Positions 1 to 8,773 of a stretch of 33,660 bases of DNA are shown here, one piece after another. The position numbers and the translations under genes were made by a program. Below the pieces are notes generated by a model. It saw nothing but the letters and a program-made list of their open reading frames with translations, had not been told where the DNA came from and did no database searches. Origin of the DNA: Linderina pennispora (lineage: Eukaryota > Kickxellomycota > Kickxellomycetes > Kickxellales > Kickxellaceae); NCBI RefSeq assembly GCF_002104995.1, contig NW_024468354.1:1-33660 (forward strand). The letters run 5' to 3'. Position 1 is the stretch's first letter, and each line of letters begins with the position of its first letter.

Positions 1-35
1 AGCAGCAGCAGCAGCAGCAACAACAACAACAGCAG

Positions 36-103
<68 letters not shown>

Positions 104-119
104 GCAGCAACAGCAGCAA
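1..119 (+). repeat. CAG/CAA microsatellite encoding polyglutamine
   Basis: Uninterrupted CAG and CAA codons run from base 3 to about 119 in the frame that continues into the Cys-rich coding region, so the tract encodes about 39 glutamines and extends past the left edge. The CAG/CAA mixture keeps the protein pure while interrupting the DNA repeat. A repeat of this kind is a common place for an assembly to break. Confidence 0.95.
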
Positions 120-341
120 TACGGGCCCATGTCCATCAACATGGCGCAGTGCACATCGTGCACAAAGCTATTCATGGCCAGTGCCAACCTTCAGTCCAGT
201 GGGTGCCGGAGATGCATGCGCGCGGTCTGCCCAAGCTGTATCCAGCCATGCTGCTGCTGTGGCGGCAAGTTCTGCCAGTCGTGCTCAATGTCGGACTACA
301 CCAACTACGACATCCAGACGGTCTGCCTTGACTGCAACTAA
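1..341 (+). CDS. Siva-like Cys-rich zinc-binding protein, C-terminal part (5' end off the window)
   Basis: Only the 3' part is present: about 39 glutamines, then Tyr-Gly-Pro, then a 70-residue Cys-rich tail ending in TAA at 339-341. The tail has paired cysteines in the order CTSC, CRRC, CPSC, CCCCGGKFCQSC and a final CLDCN. The spacing C-x2-C, C-x2-C, C-x2-C, C-x2-C, about 15 residues, C-x2-C is that of the C-terminal zinc-binding region of the Siva (CD27-binding) family, including the hydrophobic-acidic stretch just before the last pair. In animals Siva is a pro-apoptotic adaptor; its fungal role is unknown. Another Cys-rich zinc-binding fold is possible. The true start and anything before the polyglutamine cannot be seen. 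It converges on NOP10, 106 bases downstream. Confidence 0.6.
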
Positions 342-447
342 ACACAAAATGTACTTTTTCTCTTTCTTCTTTTCTCGATTCTCAGAAACCAAAAAATAAA
401 ATAAAACTCCGTCGGACGGGTCTATTCGTATTCTCAAAAAGCACATT

Positions 448-763
448 TTACACCTTGATCTCAGGCTGCTGGGTCGGCAGCTGGCCGAACCGCTTCTTCA
501 GAGTAACGCGATGCCGCGAGTACTTGTCGTCGGGCGAGAACCGCGCCGGGTGCGCGGACTTTGTTACCTCACCGGCATCGGTGACCTTCTACAATAAAAG
601 GGACATGCATATCGAGGATTGAGCAACAAACTGTCGATCTTGTAAAACACCAAAACCAGGAAACCGTTTGCCGCTGAGGCATCCAAGCAGGGTCATAGGG
701 TTCTCCTTACCTTCAGGTGTAAACACGCTTGCCCTCGGCGTCCAGAGTGTACATAAGATGCAT
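448..763 (-). CDS. NOP10: H/ACA snoRNP subunit Nop10 (one intron, one-base frame break)
   Basis: Nop10 is the small subunit of H/ACA ribonucleoproteins, which pseudouridylate rRNA and work with Cbf5/dyskerin in the nucleolus. Exon 1 (763-711) encodes [16 protein letters not shown] and exon 2 (588-448) encodes [20 protein letters not shown] and on to RVTLKKRFG, close to known Nop10 over its whole length (64 residues expected; yeast 58). The intron 589-710 has GTAAGG and TTGTAG ends. Read literally, exon 1 hits TGA right after Thr: the family expects Thr-Leu-Lys, and one base is missing in a G run near 716-717 (GG where GGG is needed). I read this as a sequencing error in an essential gene. The 3' end faces the Siva-like gene. 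Confidence 0.9.
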
Positions 764-1383
764 GGTAAATTTTGCTGGCGAAAAACTGCGTTTCGGCTAC
801 ATATACAAAAGAGAAAGTGCCGGGAGCATTGCTGGCATTGCGTTAGTCGCATGCGTTTACATGGCGGGTTTTGACACCAGTGCTAGGCCGTGTACCGTGT
901 GCACTATGCAATCAAACAGTGTGAGCGTGTCTAAGCCAGCGGTTTATCACTGTCGATCTGTGTCCAACTCGTCCTTCTCCTCCTGTGATCTGTCCAGCGT
1001 TTATCCGGCAGGCTAGGCCGACTACTACAGTCTGGGCATGCGTTACCTTTTAAAATAGAGGAAAAGAGGGGTCTGTGGATAAAAGAGCAAGCGAATGAAC
1101 AGCAAGGTTGAATTGAGAGACGAAAAAGAAAAAAGTGTCGAATGGCGTGCTGTGCCAATAAAAAAAACGCTGCAAAAATATTTGATCGCGCGTGATTCCT
1201 AGATCCATCAGACAAAGTTCCAGAATCAAACAAGCTTGAGGTTTAGTAAAAAAGATCAAACAGGCTTGGGATATTGGCATCGCTATATGCTGGGGCGGGT
1301 CATTGCACGCTGGATATACAGCGCAGCATTTGCCCTCTTTCTGCTTCGGGATATGCTGGTTGAACGTTCTTTTCATAATCAAC
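764..1383. other. Intergenic, shared upstream region of NOP10 and the coiled-coil gene
   Basis: These 620 bases separate two divergent genes and should contain both promoters and 5' leaders. I see short T- and A-rich stretches (around 1044-1060 and 1120-1170) but no convincing gene, tRNA or repeat. Confidence 0.5.
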
Positions 1384-2565
1384 ATGTCCGCACAGAAGTC
1401 ATTCCTTGACGGGTACTCGATGGATAGCTCGCTCAGCGGCACGCAGATGTCGGTGCTCCATTCGAACGACAACTCGCAGAATGAGACAGTGGTAAGGGGC
1501 ATGATGAGTGATACGTCGGACCTGCCAAAGTATGGATGCTGGTAATGCTATTAGCAGATGTTTGTATCGTGTAGTTTGACAGCCAGCCAGTGATGGCAAT
1601 GCGACCACCAGCTAGTTCACAGCATACAGGATCATCAGCAGGTGAGGAAAGTGCGGCGGCTGCACCAGGACCACAAGGCACTGAAGCGCTCACTGGATCG
1701 ACTAGGGCAGGAAATGGCGTCCTCGTTCAACATCGCTGCATGAAAAGACCAGCAAGGTCAATCTCAGTGTCAGCGACCTGCACTCCGATCTGAAGAAAGT
1801 TGAGCGTTCCGTGGTGTTTGACAGAGACATGTCGAGGCCATCGGTCGCAGATATTGAGCTTAAGCTCAGCAGCACCGGTAAGCATGGCAGACAGATGTGC
1901 AGCCTCAGGGTGCTGCTGATCTGACGAATGCACTAAGCACAAGCGCATTTATGTGGATTTGTTATGTAGTGCAATCACTGGAATCGCGACTTCTTGACAA
2001 GATGTCGGTGCAGGTGGGGGCAGCAATTGAACGAAAGGTGAATGATGCAATGGCATCACTCGATAGCACAGCCCGCAGATGGCAGACGGAATCGTTGTCG
2101 CTAGTCACTGGCCTTGCCGAGGTCAAGGGAATGGTCAAGGACCTGCAGGCGAGTGTTGAGACCCTGTCAGCTGCTGCATCCAAGTCAAGCAATAGGGCGA
2201 CAATGCCGCTGCTTCCACCGCTGCCGTTTGAAATGGGTCAAGCGCAGCCAATGCCAATGTTGCTGAACAACGAGGGCATTCTGGCAGCACCAAACCTGCA
2301 GCTGCCTATGGGCGTGGAACTCCCACCGCAGATGGCGCCCATGGCTCAGGCACAGCAGACTGGCATGTGTGGAGGCCATGGACACAGCGTAAACAGCCTC
2401 ACGCTGGTGCATCCAGTGACCGACCAGAGCACGCCAACCCGAACGAGAGTCTTTTCAATGAGGGATGCGATCGCAGTGGTGGACAGCGCATATCCGTACG
2501 AGCTAGATAATGGCTGGCCAGTGGCACCGGCCAGCGGCAACAAAAGACCGAAAACTCAGAGATAG
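1384..2565 (+). CDS. Hypothetical coiled-coil protein, three exons, one frame break
   Basis: I do not recognise this protein. Proposed model: exon 1 from ATG 1384 to 1541 (or 1491), exon 2 from 1623 (or 1630) to 1877, exon 3 from 1970 to the TAG ending at 2565. Both exon 1/2 junction choices keep frame: GTAATG at 1542 with acceptor TTCACAG, or GTAAGG at 1492 with acceptor ATACAG. Intron 1878-1969 has GTAAGC and ATGTAG. Exon 2 is rich in Lys, Arg, Leu and Glu with heptad-like spacing (LHQDHKALKRSLDRLG), and exon 3 continues helical to about 2190. A Pro/Met-rich linker follows, and a basic tail (GNKRPKTQR) could be a nuclear signal. Exon 2 changes frame at about 1735, where one extra base (or two missing) separates FNI from LHEKTSKVNL. 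About 316-340 residues, possibly nuclear or structural. Confidence 0.6.
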
Positions 2566-2616
2566 CTGCTGGTTACGTTTGTTCTTTTTCCTTGTTGGTT
2601 TCTCACCGAAATTCTT

Positions 2617-3012
2617 ATGCTAAGGAAAATGCAGGCAAATATTTTCGCGCGCCGCATGGTAATGCGAGCCAGCACGCGGCATTTCAGCAGGTTCGGCGCG
2701 GTACAGCGGAGTAGCGGTGACAAGGGGTCGCCGTTTGCGGAAGCGCCTGGACCGCTGCCACTGGGAGACACAGCAGAGCAGAAGCGTATGGCAGCGCTGA
2801 TCGAAGAGGCAAACAGGGCGGACACACCGCCGGCCGGGCTGACGAGTGAGGAGCTAGAAAAGTTCTACGAGCCGGTACGCGATGCGAACGACCCGCTGAA
2901 GCCGTTCCCAAATAACACAAACCCGGTGACGGGAGAGGTCAATGGGCCGCGGGGGCCGGAGCCGACGCGGTTCGGTGACTGGGAGCGCAACGGACGAGTG
3001 TCAGACTTTTAG
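2617..3012 (+). CDS. SDH8: Succinate dehydrogenase assembly factor 4 (SDHAF4/Sdh8)
   Basis: SDHAF4/Sdh8 is a mitochondrial matrix chaperone that binds flavinylated Sdh1 and helps it join Sdh2 in respiratory complex II. The 131-residue product starts with a basic, Ser/Arg-rich segment ([19 protein letters not shown]) typical of a mitochondrial presequence, has a variable middle, and ends with the family signature [19 protein letters not shown] at the very C terminus. A second in-frame Met at codon 5 could also start it. It is uninterrupted, and its stop lies only 44 bases from that of the opposing GPI19 gene. Confidence 0.92.
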   Translation: MLRKMQANIFARRMVMRASTRHFSRFGAVQRSSGDKGSPFAEAPGPLPLGDTAEQKRMAALIEEANRADTPPAGLTSEELEKFYEPVRDANDPLKPFPNNTNPVTGEVNGPRGPEPTRFGDWERNGRVSDF

Positions 3013-3056
3013 ATGGAGGAGGGGAGCAATAAATGAAGAAATATACACGATAGCAG

Positions 3057-3644
3057 CTAGCTGTACAGGCATTTGTTGACGACGGAGATCGGGATATCGG
3101 CAATGTTCGGGATGCCGCCGACCTCGCAGCACAGGTGGTCGTCGGGGGACTCCGCCGGCGCGACATTTGAGTCTGGATCATAGAAGGTGTCAGGAGAGTT
3201 CAGTAGAGGGGTAGCATACATGATATATGCCATGTTGAAAAAGTATATGGACAGGACGGCCATGAACAGCCATGCAGGCAGGGCCATGGCCCAGTATCTG
3301 TCCGGGTAGTACGTGAAGCCGAGGGCACACAGTATGTGATCTGGCAGGTATGCCCACACCAGATAGGTGCCGAATATGGCTAGCGAGACCATGTAAACGA
3401 CAAATCCATAGTACTCGAAGGTCGGCGTCTTTGCGACCAGCTGGTCGCCTGCCAGCGACGACGGCGACGACGGCCAGGGATCAGCGTAGCTGGCGTCGTT
3501 CTCGTGGCGCACAGAGGACGCTGAGGATACTGAGGGCAGGTCGGGCGAAGTGCGGGCGCGCAGAGCGCTGGCGGACGGGCTTCGGGTGGGCGAAGTGGGG
3601 CGTACGGGCGTGTGGAACTGTCGCAGTGGCACATACATTACCAT
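3057..3644 (-). CDS. GPI19: GPI-GlcNAc transferase subunit P (Gpi19/PIG-P)
   Basis: PIG-P/Gpi19 is a small membrane subunit of the ER enzyme that adds N-acetylglucosamine to phosphatidylinositol, the first step of GPI-anchor synthesis. The 195-residue product has a Ser/Pro-rich N-terminal region (about residues 1-70), then the PIG-P domain with two membrane segments: one near residues 75-100 (FEYYGFVVYMVSLAIFG) and one near 118-146 (MALPAWLFMAVLSIYFF), separated by a loop containing the typical aromatic/Pro-rich YYPDRYW. The C-terminal tail is acidic and ends with hydrophobic residues. The start Met at 3642-3644 is followed by another at codon 3. No intron is needed. It converges on SDH8 and is divergent from SEC11. 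Confidence 0.88.
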   Translation of the reverse strand: MVMYVPLRQFHTPVRPTSPTRSPSASALRARTSPDLPSVSSASSVRHENDASYADPWPSSPSSLAGDQLVAKTPTFEYYGFVVYMVSLAIFGTYLVWAYLPDHILCALGFTYYPDRYWAMALPAWLFMAVLSIYFFNMAYIMYATPLLNSPDTFYDPDSNVAPAESPDDHLCCEVGGIPNIADIPISVVNKCLYS

Positions 3645-3912
3645 TCAAAAAAAAAAAATATGAACTGAAAGAAGCTGTTGTCTGAGAAATCCTGGTGTTG
3701 GCGTTTGGTGCTGGAAATTAATTCGTGGTTGGAGCGCGCTTGTGGGCTGGGGAGGGGCAACCAATGGGGGATGTTGACGTGTGATCATCCTTGCCATTTT
3801 GCTTTTCAGCAGGCGAGCAGGCGTCAGACGGCAGTCCTGTCTTCATTTCAGCTCTACATTCGACGGTTTATTATATTCTTTTAGTTCATTTGCGCATTGT
3901 TGTTAAGAGAAA

Positions 3913-4545
3913 TGGACTTTGTAACGCAGGCGAAGAAAATGGGGGTTCGGTCGGTAAGTGCGGCGGGAAGAAGGGGCAATTGACCGAAAAAGAAAGCAAG
4001 AGCCCGGCACAGCGGCAGCACTAAACCTGGCACAAATTTGCTTCCCACTCCTGTAGCTGCTTCTCCAGGGCCTGACGTTCCTCAGCGTGCTCACATCGGC
4101 ATTCATGATCTGGAAGGGCATGTCGCTGTTCACAAACAGCGAGAGCCCAGTGGTAGTGGTACTGTCGGGCAGCATGGAGCCAGCGTACTACCGCGGAGAC
4201 ATTCTGTTCCTGGACAACGGACATTCGGCGATCGAGGTTGGCGAGGTGGTGGTGTATAAGCTGGAGGGCAAGGACATTCCGATTGTGCACCGGGTGATGA
4301 AGGTGCACACAGAGAGGGAGAACGGAAAGCAGTTTTTGCTAACCAAGGGCGACAATAACCCGGTGGACGACCGGGGACTGTATAACCCGGGGCAACTGTG
4401 GATCCAGCGCGATGAGATCGTCGGGCGCGTCAAGGGATTCGTGCCGTACGCGGGCATGGGCACGATTTGGATGAACGACTATCCGCAGCTGAAGATGGGG
4501 CTGCTGGGGACGCTGTGCCTGCTGAGTCTGTTTAGCAACGAGTGA
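3913..4545 (+). CDS. SEC11: Signal peptidase complex catalytic subunit Sec11
   Basis: Sec11 is the serine protease of the ER signal peptidase complex; it removes signal peptides from secreted proteins. Exon 1 (3913-3954) encodes MDFVTQAKKMGVRS. The 102-base intron 3955-4056 has GTAAGT and CTGTAG ends, and exon 2 (4057-4545) continues LLLQGLTFLSVLTSAFMIWK in frame, giving 176 residues. Residues 15-33 are the N-terminal membrane anchor. The catalytic Ser is Ser53 in LSGSMEP, the catalytic His is His92 in IVHRV, and the Asp region follows as LTKGDNNPVDDRG. Signal peptidase boxes B-E are complete, and the short form ends after a hydrophobic stretch (MGLLGTLCLLSLF). The acceptor was chosen because it keeps the family spacing between the basic N terminus and the anchor. 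The gene converges on FOL1, 107 bases away. Confidence 0.95.
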
Positions 4546-4652
4546 AAGGTGGCAAATGAAGTCACCAAGGGTTAGTTTTTTTATTCCATCTTCAGTTTCA
4601 TAAAAAGGACCATGATCATAGCGCTGCTGAGTGTGGTGCGGGTTATTCCCAG

Positions 4653-7001
4653 CTAGCGGTCTTGCTGAGTGCGGTAGATGTGGTCGGACACGCGCGCAAC
4701 GTCGACCATCTCGGCCACGTCATGCACGCGCACAATGGCGGCACCGCCCTGGACAGCAGCAGAGACGGTTGCGGCAGTGCCCCAGACGCGGTCCTTGGCG
4801 TTCTCCTTGCCGGTGGCCATGCCAATGAAGCGCTTGCGGGAGCTGCCGACCAGCACCGGGAAGCCAACGAGCTCCACCGGCAGATCCTCTTCAATGAAGC
4901 CCTCGTGAGAGTCAGCCGAGTCGGGCTTGCCGGAGCGGTCGGACACGGGCGCACGAATATGGCGCTTGGTGAGCTCGGGCAACCGCCGCAGCACATCAAA
5001 GTTCTGGCTGCCCTCCTTGGCAAAGCCAATGCCCGGATCCAGGATAATGTTCCAGCGCGCCACGCCGCAGTCCAATGCCTGGCGCACGCGCTGCGCCAGT
5101 TCGAATCGCGTGCCGCGCACCACATCGCCGTCGAACTGCGCATAGTCGTTGAGCTGCGTCATGGTTGACGGCGAGCCGCGCATATGCATCAGCACGTACG
5201 GGCACTGGCGCTTGGCCACCAGCGGCAGCATCTCGGGGTCGTGCGAGCCGCCGGTGACGTCATTGATTATATCAGCGCCCGCGTCCAACGCTGCACGGGC
5301 CACGTCGGCATAGAACGTATCGACGGAGATAGGAACGCCGACCTGCTGCTCGCGCAGCGCACGCACCACCGGCACCACGCGCGCAATCTCTTCGGCAACG
5401 CCGACGGGCACAGCTCCGGGCCGCGTCGACTGGCCGCCGATATCAAGAATGTCGGCGCCGGCCTCCACCAGGCGCTTCGCGTGCTGGACGGCACTGTCGC
5501 AGGCAAGGAAGTCGCCGCCGTCGCTGAAACTGTCGGGAGTGCAGTTGACGATACCCATGGACAGCGTGTGCTTCTGCGTGGCCGGCACCAGCGATTGCAG
5601 GAGCCCTGAGTGCGGCTGCAATGGCGTGACCTGCACGATGTCGTTTGGGGCATTGCTGTGGGTGGTCAGATGGCGGAACAGTGCCCCGGCCGATCTGCCG
5701 AGCTGCTGATGCATGATGCTGCGGTCCAGATCGCACAGTGGGCCGAGCTGGAACCGCCGCTCATGCACCAGTGCATGCGGAAGCGTGAGCCGCTCAGTGC
5801 GCATCACTAGCTCGTCGTAGAACAGAATGTCCAGGTCGATCACGCGCGGTCCGTTGCGGATCACGCTGAAGTCGCGGCCCATCTCGGCCTCGATGCGCTT
5901 GAGCTCGTCCAGCAGCGCCAGCGGCTCGAGCCGGGTCGTGAGCCGGCATGCTGCATTCAGGAACGCCGGCTGGTCGGCCACATACATGGGCGCGGTCTCG
6001 TACAGAAAGCTAGTTTCCACCAGCCGCGACTCGGGCAGAGCCGCCAGGTGCAGCAATGCCTTGTGCAGGTTCGCCAGGCGGTCGCCGACATTCGTGCCCA
6101 GCGCAATGTACGCGCAGTGCATGTCGCCAGGAGCCCGCGGCTCGCTGGCAGCCGCAAAGTCCGAGCTGGCGCGGGTGATCTCGACTGCCGAGCAGGCAGC
6201 AAAGACCAGCGCGCTGGGCTTCTCGACGCGCACGGTGATGCGCGGCACGTGGCACTCCTTGACCCCAGCGCGTGCCACCGCCGTCGCCAGCGCCTCGACG
6301 GTGCGGAACGAGCTCTTCTCCACCAGCTCCGTGATCGCATCCACCACCGTGCGGAAGTTGCGGTACGCCGGCACCGCATCCCGCACCTCAGCCGCCTTGC
6401 GGTAGTGCATGGTCAGGTCCAGATCCACCACCTGCTTGGCGTGCCGCTCCCACAGATTCACGCCGATGATCGTGCTCAGCTGCAGCCGCCGCACTGCAAT
6501 CCGGTCCTCCTGCGCCAGCGCCCCTGCCGCCTGCTCGGCCGCCAGGCGCTCGGCCCCCACGCGGGCCACGCGCTGCCCAAACTCCTGGTCGCTCTCGTCC
6601 GCCGCCTGCACCGGCTCGCTGCCCCAGCTGCCCAGCATCTCCTTGCGCGTGCGGAACACCTCGACGCCTGCGTGCTTGGCGTGCAGGAGGGCCCGCGGCT
6701 TGTTCACTGTCACGTGCACTGCCAGCGCCCGCTCCGTCACCCCCAGGCACGTCCGCACGATGCCATCGGCAAGCGCCTCCAGCGACTGCAGCCTGTGGGC
6801 TCCCTCGGCAAACGCCGTGACCTGCTTGCATGCGTTGCCGTAGTGCACGCTCTCCGTGACCTTGTCTGTGCGGCCCGCAGACGCAATCGACGTGTGAATT
6901 TCAGCCGTAATGAGGACCGGCTGTTTCTTTGTGCGCTCCCACGAGTCGTGCCCCAGCACCGTGCGCACCTCCAGGTCCCGGAATATGATCTTGTCTGCCA
7001 T
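4653..7001 (-). CDS. FOL1: Trifunctional folate synthesis protein (DHNA-HPPK-DHPS)
   Basis: Fol1 carries three successive steps of folate synthesis: dihydroneopterin aldolase, hydroxymethyl-dihydropterin pyrophosphokinase and dihydropteroate synthase. The 782-residue frame is intact and intronless. Two tandem aldolase (FolB) repeats lie at about 1-125 and 168-280; each has its WER glutamate region (HDSWERTKKQ; NLWERHAKQV) and a Lys-Pro motif (VNKPRAL; VEKPSAL). HPPK runs from about 295 to 440, with YIALGTNVGDRL and GPRVIDLDILFYD. DHPS runs from about 475 to 782, with MGIVNCTPDSFSDGGDF at 482, DILDIGGQSTRPGA, DIINDVTGG, the ILDPGIGFAKE loop and VGSSRKRFIG. Thr526 and Pro528 in the STRP loop are the residues found in sulfonamide-sensitive enzymes. 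This domain order is standard in fungi. Confidence 0.97.
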   Translation of the reverse strand: MADKIIFRDLEVRTVLGHDSWERTKKQPVLITAEIHTSIASAGRTDKVTESVHYGNACKQVTAFAEGAHRLQSLEALADGIVRTCLGVTERALAVHVTVNKPRALLHAKHAGVEVFRTRKEMLGSWGSEPVQAADESDQEFGQRVARVGAERLAAEQAAGALAQEDRIAVRRLQLSTIIGVNLWERHAKQVVDLDLTMHYRKAAEVRDAVPAYRNFRTVVDAITELVEKSSFRTVEALATAVARAGVKECHVPRITVRVEKPSALVFAACSAVEITRASSDFAAASEPRAPGDMHCAYIALGTNVGDRLANLHKALLHLAALPESRLVETSFLYETAPMYVADQPAFLNAACRLTTRLEPLALLDELKRIEAEMGRDFSVIRNGPRVIDLDILFYDELVMRTERLTLPHALVHERRFQLGPLCDLDRSIMHQQLGRSAGALFRHLTTHSNAPNDIVQVTPLQPHSGLLQSLVPATQKHTLSMGIVNCTPDSFSDGGDFLACDSAVQHAKRLVEAGADILDIGGQSTRPGAVPVGVAEEIARVVPVVRALREQQVGVPISVDTFYADVARAALDAGADIINDVTGGSHDPEMLPLVAKRQCPYVLMHMRGSPSTMTQLNDYAQFDGDVVRGTRFELAQRVRQALDCGVARWNIILDPGIGFAKEGSQNFDVLRRLPELTKRHIRAPVSDRSGKPDSADSHEGFIEEDLPVELVGFPVLVGSSRKRFIGMATGKENAKDRVWGTAATVSAAVQGGAAIVRVHDVAEMVDVARVSDHIYRTQQDR

Positions 7002-7612
7002 CCTTTCTGTGTCTTTGGTAAAATACTAGCTGAGGAAAAAATTTTAGTTTGGGAGAGGTTAGAGACTCCGATCCAGCCGAGCCCAGACTGGCTTTTAAAA
7101 CTCGCGCGCGGCCCGAAACGAGGAAATTTGCTGGTGACGGAAGATAACAAATTCCCACCCAACCACTGCTGGTATCATGCGGTGTTCCCAATTGTTTGCT
7201 CAACCGCTTGCCAATCCCGTCCCTCCCTAAACCCTCCCACCACCCGTCTCCACGCTACATTGTCGGCGGATCCCAGTCCCACGTATACAATATGCCGCTC
7301 CAGTCGCATCAGCCACGTTTCCTGTGGAATGACAAGTGACCTTGGCCGATGAATCGTGCAATTGCTGTGACCATGTTTACCCATCTGCTGCATACATAGG
7401 CGTGTTCCTTGTGGATACCTGCAATGTATTTTAATTACAGTACTTTTGAAATACATTAGCTGATGACCTGTTACTGCCAGCGTTCCATGCATCCAGAGTG
7501 CGACACAGTAAACACCGCTAGCTGTCTGCCAATGCCGCTACACCATGCCAAACTCTGACTGCAGCAGCCTGCTTGCACCTGCCTCCACGCTCCGGATATA
7601 TATCACACAGCA
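7002..7612. other. Intergenic region between divergent FOL1 and a secreted-protein gene
   Basis: These 611 bases must hold the FOL1 promoter (right after 7001) and that of the gene at 7613. A TATA-like run TATATAT lies at 7597-7603, only about 10 bases before ATG 7613. No conserved frame, repeat or RNA gene was recognised. Confidence 0.5.
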
Positions 7613-8065
7613 ATGAAGATTAATCTACTCGTAGCATTGGCACTATCGTTGGGATCGGTCGGGTCCGCCTCGCTTATCTCGACAAGGCCAGGGAAGGTCG
7701 AGCAGCAGCAGCAAGAGTTTGTCAACTCTGCCCTGCCCTTGGTGGTCCTCGGCTACCTGCACGAGGTTGCCTCAGCATACCGCCAAGTACATCCAACCAG
7801 CATTGCCCGCCTTGATAGTCAAGCCATGTCGGAGTCTGCCGGCCACCAGTCTGAAAGCACTGTTCCAAATGTGGGCGAGCTTGGTGCGTTGCTGGCAGAG
7901 CTCGACGAGCTGGGCTTCTCGATCGGCTCGAGCCAGGTGGATCAGATGAAGAGCGTTATGAGCGAGATGCACACGGCATCGTTCCTCGACAGGGAGATAT
8001 CGGCACCGGGCGAGGTTTTGCGGATCCACCAGTCGATTGCAGAGAACGTCGAACAACCCAAGTGA
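7613..8065 (+). CDS. Small secreted protein of unknown function
   Basis: The 150-residue product begins with a clear signal peptide: Met-Lys, then a hydrophobic core (INLLVALALSLGSVGSA), with likely cleavage near residue 19. The mature part has a short Gln run (QQQQ), one moderately hydrophobic helix (ALPLVVLGYLHEVASAYRQV) and a Ser/Glu-rich, mostly helical C-terminal half (GELGALLAELDELGFSIG). It has no cysteines, so no disulphides. I recognise no family, and it shares no motif with the tandem secreted family further right. A TATA-like run sits so close to the ATG that transcription may start very near or inside the signal-peptide codons. The reading frame is complete; the function is unknown. 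Confidence 0.65.
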   Translation: MKINLLVALALSLGSVGSASLISTRPGKVEQQQQEFVNSALPLVVLGYLHEVASAYRQVHPTSIARLDSQAMSESAGHQSESTVPNVGELGALLAELDELGFSIGSSQVDQMKSVMSEMHTASFLDREISAPGEVLRIHQSIAENVEQPK

Positions 8066-8773
8066 ACTCTCGCTGAACGGCTGCGCAGAATAAGCTTATC
8101 TGCTCTTTGAAGATTCTTTTTGTGCAATGGACTGTCCACAGAAACCGCAGGACACCCGAGTCCAGTACTTTGGGTCTCTCAGAAATAGGCGGCACACAGT
8201 GTAGTCAGCAGGAAATCAGCAGCTATTAGCACAGATCTCTCTCCTGCTTGCTGCTCAGATTCCGCACATGATTGCCTGGTTCCAGACATCGTATTGCCAA
8301 TAGCCGATTTGTAATCATACCTACCATGTCATGGAAATCAAAACGCCGACAGGAATCCGAACGAGAAACCCTGCCTAGGGCGAATACACCCACTCAGAGC
8401 CAGGTACTGATCTGTAGGCTACGATACCAGTCTGTACATTTCATGAGCGAGAGAAGCGTGACAGCGATGTGAATTGCCGCCTAATGCCCATGGTCCAGAT
8501 CTGATCCCTTCACGCTTTGCTATGGACACACCGGCTCTGCAATCTACCGCTCCACCGCCTGCATCGCTGTACTTTTGTCATCCAGTATCAGTAAACACAA
8601 TTCGTAATCCGAGCCGCTGGCATATTTGTAAGCCTCCCTCCCAGTCTCACGATAGTTGCTCTGTATAAATTGAGAACGGCCTGCCGCATATCCCCGCCAG
8701 CCACACACAACACTACCAGCAACCATATAATCGCAACCTACACTTACCACAGTACTGCCTCGCATAGTATATC
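8066..8773. other. Intergenic region, promoter of the quinone oxidoreductase gene
   Basis: This 708-base gap contains a good TATA box (TATAAAT at 8664-8670), about 104 bases before ATG 8774, with a CA-rich leader between. The rest shows only short random-looking frames and no recognised element. Confidence 0.55.
8664..8670 (+). promoter_or_regulatory. TATA box of the WrbA/Pst2-like gene
   Basis: TATAAAT, followed by a C/A-rich, ATG-free leader up to the start codon at 8774. Found by sequence and position only. Confidence 0.6.

Noticed and set aside
1492-1541. Alternative end of exon 1 in the coiled-coil gene
   Set aside because: Not fully rejected: both donor sites (1492 and 1542) keep frame. 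I could not decide without transcripts and reported both.
6048-7352. Long open frame of 434 codons on the plus strand
   Set aside because: It lies opposite the conserved FOL1 coding sequence; its translation is His/Arg/Ala-rich without domains, the usual antisense shadow of a GC-rich gene.
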